Below are positions 17,331-26,808 of a stretch of DNA of 64,000 bases, one piece after another (position 1 is the first letter of the stretch; each line of letters starts with the position of its first letter). Under the pieces are notes generated by a model. The model was not told the DNA's origin and did not search any database. It saw only the letters and a list, made by a program, of their open reading frames with translations. The position numbers were made by a program, and so were the translations under genes. This DNA is from JAZIHH01 sp036678685 (GTDB taxonomy: Bacteria > Bacillota > UBA4882 > UBA10575), in contig JAZIHH010000005.1 in assembly GCA_036678685.1 (NCBI GenBank), positions 1 to 64,000 of the forward strand, in the 5' to 3' direction.

Positions 17331-18656
17331 ATGGTCTTTTCCAGTCTGGCCGGACGCTTGCAGGAGACCCTCCGCCGGTTGCGGGGGAAAGGCAAGCTTA
17401 CCGAGGAAGATGTGGAAAAAGCGCTGTGCGAAGTGAAGCTGGCTTTGCTGGAAGCCGACGTCAACTTCCGGGTTGTCCGGGGATTTATTGACCGGGTGAA
17501 GGCCCGGGCCGTTGGCGAAGAGGTAACCGCCAGCTTGACCCCGGGTCAGATGGTGGTGAAGATTGTCCACCACGAACTGACGGTTTTGATGGGGGGAAAA
17601 GAGGAAAAACTGCGGGTCGCCCCCGAACCGCCCACCGTGGTGCTGCTAACCGGGTTGCAGGGTTCGGGGAAAACAACGACCACCGCCAAACTGGGTTATT
17701 ATTTAAAAAAACAGGGGCGCCGGCCAGCGATGGTGGCGGCCGATCTTTACCGGCCGGCTGCCGTCCGCCAGCTTCAGATCCTTGGGGAAAAGTTGGACCT
17801 TCTGGTTTATCACGGTACCGGCCAAGACCCGCAAAGCATAATCAGGGACGCGGTGGAAAAAGCCAGGCAACACGGGCATGATTACCTCCTGGTTGATACG
17901 GCCGGCCGCTTGCATGTGGATGAGGAATTAATGACCGAACTAATCCTGATCAAGGAAGCCGTGCAACCGGAAGAGATTCTGTTGGTGGTTGATGCCATGA
18001 CCGGCCAGGATGCGGTGAATGTCGCCCGCAGTTTCCATGAGAAACTGGGCTTGACCGGTCTCGTCCTGACGAAACTGGACAGTGACACCCGGGGCGGAGC
18101 GGCCCTTTCCATCCGGGAAGTTACCGGATGCCCGATCAAACTGGTGGGTACAGGAGAAAAACTGGAGGACCTGGAGGTTTTTTATCCCGACCGCCTGGCC
18201 TCCCGGATTTTGGGGATGGGCGATGTTCTCTCCCTGATTGAAAAGGCCGAAGCGGCAGTGGAAAAGAACCAGGCCCGGGACTTAATGAAAAAAATCCACG
18301 ACGACGACCTTACGTTGGAGGATTTCCTGGTCCAACTGCGCCAGATACAGAAAATGGGCCCTTTGGAGCAGATGCTTGCCCTCTTGCCGGGGATGAGCCC
18401 GCAACAACTGAAGGGGATCCAGATCACGGAGAAGGATATGAAACACGTGGAGGCCATCATTCAGTCGATGACCCCGGAAGAGCGGAGAAACCCTTCGATT
18501 ATTAACGCTTCACGCCGGAAAAGGATTGCCCGCGGGTCCGGAAGAAAAATCCAGGACGTCAACAGGTTGTTGAACCAGTTTGAACAGAGCAAGAAACTGA
18601 TGAAACAATTAGCCAAAATGGGCAAAGGCAGGTTTAAACCCCGCTTGCCCTTTTGA
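17331..18656 (+). CDS. ffh: Signal recognition particle GTPase Ffh
   Basis: Binds signal sequences as they leave the ribosome and, with FtsY, delivers nascent chains to the Sec translocon. 441 residues: helical N domain, G domain with GLQGSGKTTTTAKL near 107, DTAGR near 190 and TKLDSDTRGG near 248, then the Met-rich M domain with MLALLPGM and the RNA-binding stretch RRKRIARGSG near 400. ATG 17331 has GGAGGAGG upstream. The FtsY gene and the SRP RNA were not found here. Confidence 0.96.
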   Translation: MVFSSLAGRLQETLRRLRGKGKLTEEDVEKALCEVKLALLEADVNFRVVRGFIDRVKARAVGEEVTASLTPGQMVVKIVHHELTVLMGGKEEKLRVAPEPPTVVLLTGLQGSGKTTTTAKLGYYLKKQGRRPAMVAADLYRPAAVRQLQILGEKLDLLVYHGTGQDPQSIIRDAVEKARQHGHDYLLVDTAGRLHVDEELMTELILIKEAVQPEEILLVVDAMTGQDAVNVARSFHEKLGLTGLVLTKLDSDTRGGAALSIREVTGCPIKLVGTGEKLEDLEVFYPDRLASRILGMGDVLSLIEKAEAAVEKNQARDLMKKIHDDDLTLEDFLVQLRQIQKMGPLEQMLALLPGMSPQQLKGIQITEKDMKHVEAIIQSMTPEERRNPSIINASRRKRIARGSGRKIQDVNRLLNQFEQSKKLMKQLAKMGKGRFKPRLPF

Positions 18657-18846
18657 TAATATACCCGGAGGGCGGCCGCCCCTGTTCCCCGCAGTTTTGC
18701 CAGACCCCGGGACCCGGGGCGGGCCGGCGGACTTACGGGAAACCAGGGAAAAGACAACCAGTTTTATCCGCCCTTAACTTGTTGTCCGTTTCACCATCAG
18801 CGGGCAACGGGTGACGGGCCCCAAGCGACAAAACAGGAGGTGGTAT

Positions 18847-19116
18847 TTGAGGATGGTGCGCATTCGCCTGACGAGGATGGGAGCAAAAAAACGTCCCTTT
18901 TACCGGTTTGTGGTGGCGGACAGCCGTGCGCCGCGGGACGGCCGTTTTATCGAGATCCTGGGTTATTACAACCCCATTGCCAACCCGGCGGAACTGGTTG
19001 TGGACAAGGAAAAAGCCCAAAATTGGTTAAACAAGGGAGCGCAGCCTTCAGAGAGAGTAAAACACCTCTTTCGCAAGGCCGGCGTGTTGCCGGATAAGGA
19101 AGCGGTTGGAGAATGA
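18847..19116 (+). CDS. rpsP: 30S ribosomal protein S16
   Basis: Small-subunit assembly protein, about 87-89 residues. The conserved core MVRIRLTRMGAKKRPFYR and GRFIEILGYYNP is clear. The start is ambiguous: TTG 18847 lies 6 bases after AGGAGG (18835-18840), whereas ATG 18853 lies 12 after it but gives the usual protein start. Its end overlaps khpA by 4 bases (ATGA). Confidence 0.95.
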   Translation: MRMVRIRLTRMGAKKRPFYRFVVADSRAPRDGRFIEILGYYNPIANPAELVVDKEKAQNWLNKGAQPSERVKHLFRKAGVLPDKEAVGE

Positions 19117-19361
19117 GAGGAAGCAGCTCTTTGAAGGAATTGGTGGAACTGTTGGTGAAATCCCTTGTCGACCGGACGGAAGAGGTTTCCGTCAACAAAA
19201 TGGAGAACGCCGGTTCCATTCTTCTGGAGGTTACCGTGCATCCTGAAGAAGTGGGTAAAGTCATCGGCCGTCAGGGAAGAATTATTAAAGCCATTAGAAC
19301 CGTGGTGCGTTCCTGTGCCCCGGCGGGGAAAAAAGTCCTGGTCGAGCTGGCGGAAGAATGA
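19113..19361 (+). CDS. khpA: KH-domain RNA-binding protein KhpA
   Basis: An 82-residue single KH domain with the GRQG-type loop in KVIGRQGRIIKAIRTVV (residues 49-65). Firmicute homologues bind RNA with KhpB and affect cell size. Placed in the normal rpsP-khpA-rimM-trmD order with 4-base overlaps on both sides, which suggests translational coupling. Confidence 0.93.
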   Translation: MRGSSSLKELVELLVKSLVDRTEEVSVNKMENAGSILLEVTVHPEEVGKVIGRQGRIIKAIRTVVRSCAPAGKKVLVELAEE

Positions 19362-19900
19362 ATTTTACCCCCTGGCGTAACCCGCCGGCGGATTTGGCGG
19401 CCGTGGGCGAGATCCTGACCACCTGGGGAAACAAAGGTGAAGTTAAAATCTCCCCTTTGACCGACGATCCGCAGCGCTGGCAGGAACTGACCAGAGTTTA
19501 TTGTTTCCGTCAGAACCGCCGGGAAGAGCTGACAGTGGAGCGGGTACGTTTTTTCCGCCAATTTGCGCTTGTAAAATTCCGGGAAATCGACGGCCTGGGA
19601 GAGGCGGAAAAACTGCGCGGGCTTTTCCTTTGGATCCCCAAGGCCGAACGCAAACCGCTACCGGCCGGGAGATACTATTATGATGAAATTCTCGGTCTGG
19701 GCGTTTTTGACGAGAACGAACATTTCCTCGGGAAAGTGGAAGATATTATTGCCACCGGGGCGAACGATGTCTATGTGGTCCGCGGCGGTTGTTACGGCGA
19801 GATTTTACTCCCCGCTTTAAAATCTGTCGTCCTGACGATCGATTTGGCCGCCGGAATTCTGAAAGTGCGGTTGCCCGCCGGATTGGTAAATGAGGGATGA
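19358..19900 (+). CDS. rimM: Ribosome maturation factor RimM
   Basis: Aids 16S rRNA processing and assembly of the 30S head, contacting S19. 180 residues: an N-terminal RimM barrel (VGEILTTWGNKGEVKI, residues 16-31) and a C-terminal PRC barrel (YYYDEILGLGVFDENEHFLGKV, shown by its pattern near residues 105-130, and GEILLPALKSVV). Coupled by 4-base overlaps to khpA and trmD. Confidence 0.94.
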   Translation: MNFTPWRNPPADLAAVGEILTTWGNKGEVKISPLTDDPQRWQELTRVYCFRQNRREELTVERVRFFRQFALVKFREIDGLGEAEKLRGLFLWIPKAERKPLPAGRYYYDEILGLGVFDENEHFLGKVEDIIATGANDVYVVRGGCYGEILLPALKSVVLTIDLAAGILKVRLPAGLVNEG

Positions 19901-20664
19901 TGGCCATGGAAGTGACCGTCCTTACCCTGTTTCCGGAGATGTTCACCGGTCCTTTTTCCTGCAGCATAATTAAGAGAGCCCGTGAAAAAGGGCTGGTTGC
20001 GATCGAAACGGTTAACCTCCGCGACTTTGCCGAGGACCGCCACCGGACGGTGGATGATGCGCCTTACGGGGGAGGACCCGGCATGGTGCTAAAACCGGAG
20101 CCGGTTTTTAACGCTGTGGAGGCGATCACCCGGCGCAAAGGGAAAAAACCCTATACCATCCTCACTACGCCGCAGGGGGAGGTTTTCCGGCAGAGCATCG
20201 CCGCGGAATTGGCCGCCAAAGACCAGTTGTTAATTATTTGCGGTCATTACGAAGGGTATGACGAGCGCATTCGCACCCTGGCCGACCGGGAACTGTCGAT
20301 TGGCGATTACGTTCTAACCGGAGGTGAACTCCCGGCGATGGTGATGATTGACGCGGTTGTCCGCTTGTTGCCCGGCGCTCTTGGCGACCCGGCGGCCGCG
20401 GAAAACGATTCGTTCAGTTCAGGGTTGCTGGATTACCCGCAGTACACCAGGCCGGCGGTTTACCGGGGCATGGCTGTTCCCGAAGTCTTGCTCTCCGGCG
20501 ATCACGCCCGCATCGCCGCCTGGCGGAAAAAGCAGGCTTTATTGCGAACGGCGGAAAGACGGCGGGATCTGTTGGCCCAATGTCCCGGCCTTCCCGGCCT
20601 GAAGGATATGGATGGGGCGGGGGAAGATCCGGCCGGCTTTACCCGGACCGGCAAAGAGAAGTAA
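19897..20664 (+). CDS. trmD: tRNA (guanine-N1-)-methyltransferase TrmD
   Basis: SPOUT-family enzyme making m1G37 in tRNA, which prevents +1 slippage. 255 residues with MEVTVLTLFPEMF at the start, YGGGPGMVLKPEP near 60 and the knot motif GDYVLTGGELPAMVMIDAV near 136. Start ATG 19897 overlaps the rimM stop; ATG 19906 would also fit the family start. Confidence 0.96.
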   Translation: MMAMEVTVLTLFPEMFTGPFSCSIIKRAREKGLVAIETVNLRDFAEDRHRTVDDAPYGGGPGMVLKPEPVFNAVEAITRRKGKKPYTILTTPQGEVFRQSIAAELAAKDQLLIICGHYEGYDERIRTLADRELSIGDYVLTGGELPAMVMIDAVVRLLPGALGDPAAAENDSFSSGLLDYPQYTRPAVYRGMAVPEVLLSGDHARIAAWRKKQALLRTAERRRDLLAQCPGLPGLKDMDGAGEDPAGFTRTGKEK

Positions 20665-20705
20665 CACAGGAGTGTTGGTATTTTTAAATGTAAGGAGGGT
20701 GCAAA

Positions 20706-21044
20706 TTGGACCTGATTAAGCAAATAGAGCAGGAACAGATGAAAAAGGATTTTCCGCACTTCGGCCCCGGGGATACCGTCCGGGTCCACCTGAAAGTGGT
20801 CGAAGGAGAAAGAGAGCGGATCCAGGTCTTTGAGGGCGTGGTGATTGCCCGGGCGAACGGAGGTATCAAGGAGACTTTTACCGTGCGGAAGGTCTCCGGC
20901 GGCGTGGGAGTGGAAAGAATATTCCCCCTCCATTCTCCGATGATCGAGAAGATTGACGTCATCCGCCGCGGCCGGGTCCGCCGGGCCAAACTGTATTACC
21001 TGCGTGAACGCTCCGGCAAAGGGGCCCGTATTGCCGAGCGCTGA
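20706..21044 (+). CDS. rplS: 50S ribosomal protein L19
   Basis: 112-residue protein at the subunit interface, with the typical FGPGDTVRVHLKVVEGERER and RGRVRRAKLYYLRERSGK. TTG start at 20706 with AAGGAGGGTG just upstream. Last ribosomal gene of the SRP/ribosome operon. Confidence 0.96.
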   Translation: MDLIKQIEQEQMKKDFPHFGPGDTVRVHLKVVEGERERIQVFEGVVIARANGGIKETFTVRKVSGGVGVERIFPLHSPMIEKIDVIRRGRVRRAKLYYLRERSGKGARIAER

Positions 21045-21064
21045 CCAGGGAAGGGGGGATACCG

Positions 21065-21664
21065 GTGGAATTTAAAAAGTCGGAGCTTCGTGACTTGATC
21101 GAGTCGGTGGCCGGGTCGGTGATGACAATTTTGTTCATCATGATTTTTCTCTTTCAATCCTATAAAGTGGACGGCAGTTCAATGGAACCCACGCTCTATC
21201 ACAACCACCGGCTATTGGTGGATAAAATAACCTACCGGTTCCGTCCGCCCCAAACCGGAGAAATTATTGTTTTCAAGTATCCCCGGGATCCCAGTAAAAA
21301 GTTTATCAAACGGGTGATTGCCACCGAAGGACAGAATATCAGTATCAGCAACGGCAATGTCCAGGTCAACGGGATGATTTTGTCCGAGGATTATATCAAA
21401 GAAGAGACACGGGGGAATTTTGAGTGGAGCACAGTTCCCGCCGACTCGCTCTTTGTCATGGGGGACAATCGCAACCGCAGCCTGGACAGTCGTGATACTT
21501 ATAGTGTGGGCTTTGTCCCCATGGAAAACGTGGTGGGCAGGGCGTTGCTCGTCTACTGGCCGCCCAAGGCCGCCCGGGTTTTGAGAAGGCCCAGCTATGA
21601 GGAGCCGGCTTACCCGTATGGTAATCTCCAAAGCTGGCATCATCATCCACAGCCGGACAGTTGA
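21065..21664 (+). CDS. lepB: Signal peptidase I
   Basis: Removes signal peptides from Sec and Tat substrates on the outer face of the inner membrane. 199 residues: a membrane helix at 15-32, the catalytic Ser in VDGSSMEPTL (near 40), the Lys in KKFIKRVIATEGQ (near 83) and the box MGDNRNRSLDSR (near 136). GTG start at 21065. Only one N-terminal membrane segment, as in most Firmicute enzymes. A terminator follows at once. Confidence 0.94.
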   Translation: MEFKKSELRDLIESVAGSVMTILFIMIFLFQSYKVDGSSMEPTLYHNHRLLVDKITYRFRPPQTGEIIVFKYPRDPSKKFIKRVIATEGQNISISNGNVQVNGMILSEDYIKEETRGNFEWSTVPADSLFVMGDNRNRSLDSRDTYSVGFVPMENVVGRALLVYWPPKAARVLRRPSYEEPAYPYGNLQSWHHHPQPDS

Positions 21665-21668
21665 AACT

Positions 21669-21690
21669 GACCACCTTGGGTGGTCTTTTT
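21669..21690 (+). terminator. Rho-independent terminator after lepB
   Basis: GACCACC, loop TTG, GGTGGTC, then TTTTT. It starts 5 bases after the lepB stop and separates the ribosomal operon from deoB. Confidence 0.85.
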
Positions 21691-21717
21691 CTTTACGGTA
21701 GAAAGCGAGGTTATCCT

Positions 21718-22884
21718 ATGAAAAGAGTTTTTCTTGTTATCCTGGACGGGGTGGGAGCAGGCGCCCTTCCCGACGCCGGGCACTTTGGCGACGAGGGCAG
21801 CAACACGCTGGCCAATACCGCCGAGGCGGTCGGCGGGCTCCACCTGCCGGTGATGGAAAGCTGGGGTTTAGGAAATATTACCCGGATCGCCGGGGTCGAC
21901 CCGGTAGAGCGCCCGGAAGCGGTTTGGGGCCGGATGGCCGAAGCCTCGCCCGGTAAAGATACCACGACCGGACACTGGGAGATGATGGGGGTTATTCTTT
22001 CCCGCCCGTTCCCCACCTACCCCCGGGGCTTTCCCGCCGAAGTGATGGCGGCCTTTGCCCGTGCCACCGGCCGCGAGGCCTTGGGCAACAAACCGGCCTC
22101 CGGTACGGAGATCATTGAGGAACTGGGCCCGGAGCATCTGAAGACCGGGCGTCCGATCGTCTACACCTCGGCGGACAGTGTTTTTCAAATCGCCGCCCAC
22201 GAGGAGGTGATTCCCCTGCCGGAGTTATACCGGATCTGTCAAGCGGCCAGGGAGATCCTCCAGGGTGAACATATGGTATCAAGGGTAATCGCCCGGCCCT
22301 TTGCCGGCCGGCCCGGCGCTTTTTACCGGACGGGGGGACGGAAGGATTTTTCGGTTTCACCCCCCGAAGAAACGCTGCTCGACTTCATATCCGCCCGCGG
22401 TGTGAAAACGATCGGGGTGGGGAAGATCGAGGATATTTTTAACGGGCGGGGGTTGACCGGAAGTTTCCGGACCGGCGGCAACCGGGAGACAATCGCGAAG
22501 GTAAGGGAACTGGTCCGGACGGAAAAACCGCCGGCCTTGATCTTTGCCAATTGTGTCGACTTCGACAGCCTGTACGGACACCGCAATGATGCGGCCGGTT
22601 TTGCCCGGGCCCTTGAGGAGATCGACGGCCGGTTGGGCGAGATCGCCGCCGCCCTGGGCGAGGAAGATCTGTTAATCGTTACTGCCGACCACGGTAACGA
22701 TCCCACTACCGTCTCCACGGATCATTCCCGGGAATACGTGCCGCTGCTGATTACCGGGAAGCGGGTGAAGAAAGGGTTGCCCGTGGGAACCAGGAAGACG
22801 TTCGCCGATCTTAGCGCCGCCATCGCCCGGGTATTCTCCTTTGACAACTGGGAGAAAGGGACTCCCTTCCCCATTCTGGCCTGA
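21718..22884 (+). CDS. deoB: Phosphopentomutase
   Basis: Interconverts (deoxy)ribose-1-phosphate and -5-phosphate in nucleoside salvage; a metal enzyme of the alkaline-phosphatase fold. 388 residues with ILDGVGAGALPDAG (metal Asp) at the start, GKDTTTGHWEMMG (phosphorylated Thr) near 83, and TADHGNDPTTVSTDHSRE near 320. ATG 21718 gives the usual MKRVFLVILDG; earlier in-frame codons lie inside the terminator. Paired with pdp, 63 bases on, which makes its substrate. Confidence 0.95.
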   Translation: MKRVFLVILDGVGAGALPDAGHFGDEGSNTLANTAEAVGGLHLPVMESWGLGNITRIAGVDPVERPEAVWGRMAEASPGKDTTTGHWEMMGVILSRPFPTYPRGFPAEVMAAFARATGREALGNKPASGTEIIEELGPEHLKTGRPIVYTSADSVFQIAAHEEVIPLPELYRICQAAREILQGEHMVSRVIARPFAGRPGAFYRTGGRKDFSVSPPEETLLDFISARGVKTIGVGKIEDIFNGRGLTGSFRTGGNRETIAKVRELVRTEKPPALIFANCVDFDSLYGHRNDAAGFARALEEIDGRLGEIAAALGEEDLLIVTADHGNDPTTVSTDHSREYVPLLITGKRVKKGLPVGTRKTFADLSAAIARVFSFDNWEKGTPFPILA

Positions 22885-22947
22885 ACCGTTTAAGGCCGGC
22901 CGGTATCCCGTCCGGAAGAAAGAGAGCGTAAGTAAAGGGTGAAAAAG

Positions 22948-24252
22948 ATGCAAATGGTTGATTTGATCCGCAAAAAAAGAGACGGCAAAGAGCATACCCC
23001 GGAGGAATTGGCTTTCCTGGTGGAAGGGATCGCCCGGGGGACCATCCCCGACTACCAGGTGGCCGCCTGGTGTATGGCCGTCTATTTCCAGGGGATGTCC
23101 CCCCGGGAAGTGAAAGAATTTTCCCTGGCCATGGCTGCTTCCGGCAAACAGCTTGACCTTTCGGCGGTGCCTGGAACGGTCATTGACAAACATTCCACCG
23201 GCGGTGTCGGCGACAAAATCACCGTGATCCTCGCCCCCCTGGTCGCGGCGGCCGGGGTGCCGGTTTTTAAGATGTCCGGCCGCGGACTGGGGCATACCGG
23301 CGGCACCATTGACAAATTGGAAGCGATCCCGGGTTTCCGGACCGAACTCCCTTATGAAGAGATTTTCCGTCAGGTGCAGAAGATCGGGATCGGGCTGGTG
23401 GCACAGAATCAGGAACTGTGTCCGGCTGATAAGAACCTTTACGCCGTGCGGGACGTGACCGCCACCGTGGAAAGTATCCCCCTGATCGCCGCCAGTATTA
23501 TGAGTAAGAAACTGGCCGGCGGGGCCGCCGGGTTTGTCTTTGACGTCAAAGTGGGCAATGGTGCGTTTATGAAAAATCTCGACGAAGCCAAAGAACTGGC
23601 CCAGTTAATGGTGGCCATCGGAAAGGGCGCGGGCAAGAAGACCATTGCCGTTCTAACCAATATGGACCAACCCCTGGGACGGGCGGCCGGCAACGCCCTG
23701 GAGATCCGGGAAGCCATTGCTTTTCTCCGGGGGGAACCCTTCCCCGATCTGTTGGAACTCACTTTAACCCTTGGCGCCCAGATGTTGTTGTTCGCCGGCG
23801 TGCAGGACAATGAGAACGACGCCCGGGCAAGACTGAAAAATCTGTTGTCTTCGGGCCGGGCTTTGGAAGTCTTTGAAAAATGGGTGGCCGCGCAGGGAGG
23901 CGACCCCCGGATCACGGAAAAACCGGAACTTTTGCCGGCCGCTCCCCTGCGCCGGCTGGTACCTTCTCCCCGCCGGGGGGTTGTGGTCAATATACAAACG
24001 GAAACCGTCGGCCGGATCGTCGCCCACCTGGGCGCCGGCAGGAAGCAGAAGGGAGAGACCGTTGATCCGGCAGTGGGTATGGTGTTGTTGAAAAAAATCG
24101 GGGAACCGGTGGAGGAGGGCGAGCCGCTGGTGGAGATCCACGCCCGCACCGGGGAGCAGGCGGCGGCCGCAGAAAAATTCCTCCTTCAGGCTTTGACCGT
24201 TTCTCCCGTCCCCCCTGCGCCCAAACCCCTGGTTTACGGGTATATTCTCTAG
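22948..24252 (+). CDS. pdp: Pyrimidine-nucleoside phosphorylase
   Basis: Splits uridine, thymidine or deoxyuridine with phosphate to free base and pentose-1-phosphate, which DeoB then isomerises. 434 residues; the family signature SGRGLGHTGGTIDKLE lies near residue 111, KHSTGGVGDK near 81, and a C-terminal alpha/beta domain follows. ATG 22948 is preferred over GTG 22939. Broad pyrimidine specificity is the Firmicute norm; strict thymidine phosphorylase (deoA) cannot be excluded. Confidence 0.92.
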   Translation: MQMVDLIRKKRDGKEHTPEELAFLVEGIARGTIPDYQVAAWCMAVYFQGMSPREVKEFSLAMAASGKQLDLSAVPGTVIDKHSTGGVGDKITVILAPLVAAAGVPVFKMSGRGLGHTGGTIDKLEAIPGFRTELPYEEIFRQVQKIGIGLVAQNQELCPADKNLYAVRDVTATVESIPLIAASIMSKKLAGGAAGFVFDVKVGNGAFMKNLDEAKELAQLMVAIGKGAGKKTIAVLTNMDQPLGRAAGNALEIREAIAFLRGEPFPDLLELTLTLGAQMLLFAGVQDNENDARARLKNLLSSGRALEVFEKWVAAQGGDPRITEKPELLPAAPLRRLVPSPRRGVVVNIQTETVGRIVAHLGAGRKQKGETVDPAVGMVLLKKIGEPVEEGEPLVEIHARTGEQAAAAEKFLLQALTVSPVPPAPKPLVYGYIL

Positions 24253-24287
24253 ATTGTCCGGCGTATCATTTTTTAACTAATTAGTCG

Positions 24288-24316
24288 TTGCAGGAAAGAG
24301 AAAATTACGTTAAGAT
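24288..24316 (+). promoter_or_regulatory. Possible promoter of the rnf operon
   Basis: TTGCAG (24288-24293), 17-bp spacer, TAAGAT (24311-24316) in an AT-rich gap about 90 bases before rnfC. Moderate match only. Confidence 0.4.
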
Positions 24317-24407
24317 TGATAACGGAGTGCCTTAATCATACTTTGGGACTGTTTGTCGCCCCCCGGACCAAGCCGGATATATTACAGGAAAAGAATGGAG
24401 TGATGAT

Positions 24408-25733
24408 ATGCGTTACAAGACCTTTCCCAAGGGAATCCACCCTCCCGGGAACAAGGCCAGAACCGCTTCTCTGGCCATAGAGGTTCTGCCCCCTCCCAAA
24501 CAGGTGGTACTACCTTTATGTCAACACATTGGCACTCCTTCCGAGCCGCTTGTTTCCGTGGGAGATGAGGTTGTGCCGGGGCAAAAGATCGCCGAGGCCA
24601 AGGGGAAAGTTTCCGTGCCTCTCCATGCCAGTATTGGCGGAAAAGTAAAGGCGATCGAGGAAAGACCCCATCCCAATGGCAAGATGATACCGGCTATTGT
24701 TATTGAAAATGACGGCGACAGGGATTTTACGCTCATGAAATCACCCACCTACGATCTGAAGGATCTTTCCGGGGAGAAAATCAGAGAACTCATGCAAGAA
24801 GCCGGACTGGTGGGAATGGGCGGCGCCTGTTTCCCCACTCATGTCAAGTATTGCCCGCCGGCCGGCAAAGAAATTGAGTATGTCATCTTGAACGGGGCCG
24901 AGTGTGAACCGTTTTTAACCTGTGATCACCGCTTAATGGTGGAAAGGCCGGCCGAGGTTCTGTACGGGCTCAAAGCGATGATGAAAGCCGCCGGCGCCCG
25001 TAAGGGATATATTGCCGTAGAAGCCAACAAACCCGATGCCATTGCCGCCCTCTCCAGAGAGGCGGCCGGTGATCCGGCGCTCGAGGTGGTGCCCCTCAAG
25101 GTTAAATACCCGCAGGGCGAGGAGAAGATGTTGATTTACGCCCTTACCGGCCGGGTGGTGCCTGCCGGGGGACTGCCGGTGGAAGTCGGCGTGGTCGTGA
25201 ACAATGTGGCGACCGCGGCTGCCCTGGCCGTCTTCTTGCAGACCGGGAAACCGCTTATCTCCAGGATTATTACGGTAACCGGGGACGGGATTAAGGAACC
25301 GAAGAATCTCGAAGTTCCCGTGGGAACCCTGTTGGAAGAGATTGTTAACTTCTGCGGCGGACTGAAAGAGAACGCCGGGCGGATCATTTTGGGGGGACCG
25401 ATGACCGGTGTGGCCCATTACCGGCTTGAACTTCCGGTCCTGAAAGGAACGTCCGGAATTTTAGTTCAAACCCGCGAAGAGATTGAAGTTGGGGATTACA
25501 TGGCCTGTGTCCGGTGCGGAAAATGCGTGGATGCCTGCCCCTATTCTTTATTGCCGAATTATCTCGGCCTCTACGCGGAAAATGACCGTCTGGAAGAAGC
25601 AAAAAGATACGGGATTATGGACTGCCGGGAATGTGGTTGTTGCACGTATGTCTGTCCCAGCCGGAGGCCGTTGGTCCAGTTGATTAAGAACGCCAAAAAC
25701 AAGATTGCCGCGGCGGAAAGAAAAACCGGCTAG
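24408..25733 (+). CDS. rnfC: Rnf complex subunit RnfC
   Basis: Peripheral subunit of the ion-translocating ferredoxin:NAD oxidoreductase; it is the NADH/NAD site and carries FMN and Fe-S clusters. 441 residues: a biotinyl-like N-terminal domain, GGACFPTHVK near 142 and NGAECEPFLTCDH near 163, and two 4Fe-4S motifs CVRCGKCVDACP (near 367) and CRECGCCTYVCP (near 406). First gene of the rnfCDGEAB cluster. Confidence 0.95.
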   Translation: MRYKTFPKGIHPPGNKARTASLAIEVLPPPKQVVLPLCQHIGTPSEPLVSVGDEVVPGQKIAEAKGKVSVPLHASIGGKVKAIEERPHPNGKMIPAIVIENDGDRDFTLMKSPTYDLKDLSGEKIRELMQEAGLVGMGGACFPTHVKYCPPAGKEIEYVILNGAECEPFLTCDHRLMVERPAEVLYGLKAMMKAAGARKGYIAVEANKPDAIAALSREAAGDPALEVVPLKVKYPQGEEKMLIYALTGRVVPAGGLPVEVGVVVNNVATAAALAVFLQTGKPLISRIITVTGDGIKEPKNLEVPVGTLLEEIVNFCGGLKENAGRIILGGPMTGVAHYRLELPVLKGTSGILVQTREEIEVGDYMACVRCGKCVDACPYSLLPNYLGLYAENDRLEEAKRYGIMDCRECGCCTYVCPSRRPLVQLIKNAKNKIAAAERKTG

Positions 25734-25836
25734 CCTTTGGTGCGGCGTCTTGTTGGGCCGATAACGATAACAAAGAAGACATCAAGCGAAGGTGGGTAAA
25801 TTTAACCTTAACCACCGGACAGGAGGTTCGATCTAA

Positions 25837-26808
25837 ATGGAGACGAAACCGTTGGTCGTTTCACCGGCGCCTCATATCCGGGCCCCGTTGACCACCCCAC
25901 ATCTTATGTGGTTGGTAGTGGCCGCGCTCCTTCCGGCGACCCTGGCGGGAATCTTTATTTTCGGATGGACGGCGGCGGGGATCATCATCTCTTCCGTGGC
26001 CGCGGCGGTGCTGACGGAAGCGGGATGCCAATTGCTCATGGGCCGGCCGGTTACGGTCGGCGACGGGAGTGCGGTGGTGACCGGTCTGTTGTTGGCCTTG
26101 ATTATTCCCCCGGGCGTCCCCTGGTGGCTGCCGGTAATCGGGTCGGCTTTTGCCGTGGCTGTGGGTAAACAGGTTTTTGGCGGATTGGGACACAACCTTT
26201 TTAACCCTGCCCTGATTGGCCGGGCGTTTCTCCTGGCTTCCTGGCCCGTCTTAATGACGACCTGGCAATGGCCGGAGGGCAGCCTTGCCTGGGCGGGAGA
26301 GAGCGCCGACGCGGTGGCCGGCGCCACGGTCTTGCCCCTCATGCGGTACGGGTTCTTTGCCGAGCACGGGGTAGCCGTTCCCTATTCTCAGTTGTTTATG
26401 GGCAAGATCGCCGGTTCCCTCGGGGAAACCTCCGCCCTGGCCCTTTTAATTGGTGCCGCTTTACTCCTGGCGCTCCGGATGATCGACTGGCGGATCCCCG
26501 TCGGTTACCTGGGGTCGGTGCTGGTTTTGGCTCTTCTGGCCGGACAGGATCCTTTATTTCATTTGCTCAGCGGCGGCCTTATCTTGGGGGCTTTTTTTAT
26601 GGCTACCGATTATGTCACCACACCGGTGACTGCCGCCGGGCGGCTGTATTTCGGTTTAGGTTGCGGCCTCTTGACGTTTTTGATCAGAAGATACGGGGGT
26701 TATCCGGAGGGGGTCACTTATGCCATTTTAATTATGAATGCGCTTACCCCCTTGTTGGATAAATTTACAATCCCCAAGCGTTTCGGGGAGGTGCGGGCAA
26801 ATGGCTAG
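25837..26808 (+). CDS. rnfD: Rnf complex subunit RnfD
   Basis: Integral membrane subunit with covalently bound FMN, 323 residues and about nine predicted helices. The flavinylation motif appears as DAVAGATVLPLM near residue 155 (family S/A-G-A-T, FMN on Thr). VTVGDGSAVVTGLLLAL and GGLGHNLFNPALIGRAF are family landmarks. GGAGG precedes ATG 25837; its 3' end overlaps rnfG by 8 bases. Confidence 0.94.
   Translation: METKPLVVSPAPHIRAPLTTPHLMWLVVAALLPATLAGIFIFGWTAAGIIISSVAAAVLTEAGCQLLMGRPVTVGDGSAVVTGLLLALIIPPGVPWWLPVIGSAFAVAVGKQVFGGLGHNLFNPALIGRAFLLASWPVLMTTWQWPEGSLAWAGESADAVAGATVLPLMRYGFFAEHGVAVPYSQLFMGKIAGSLGETSALALLIGAALLLALRMIDWRIPVGYLGSVLVLALLAGQDPLFHLLSGGLILGAFFMATDYVTTPVTAAGRLYFGLGCGLLTFLIRRYGGYPEGVTYAILIMNALTPLLDKFTIPKRFGEVRANG

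Noticed and set aside
18657..18846. Possible structured RNA between ffh and rpsP (GC-rich hairpins)
   Set aside because: Contains a CCCCGGG/CCCGGGG hairpin but no SRP RNA motif, no tRNA fold and no T-run.
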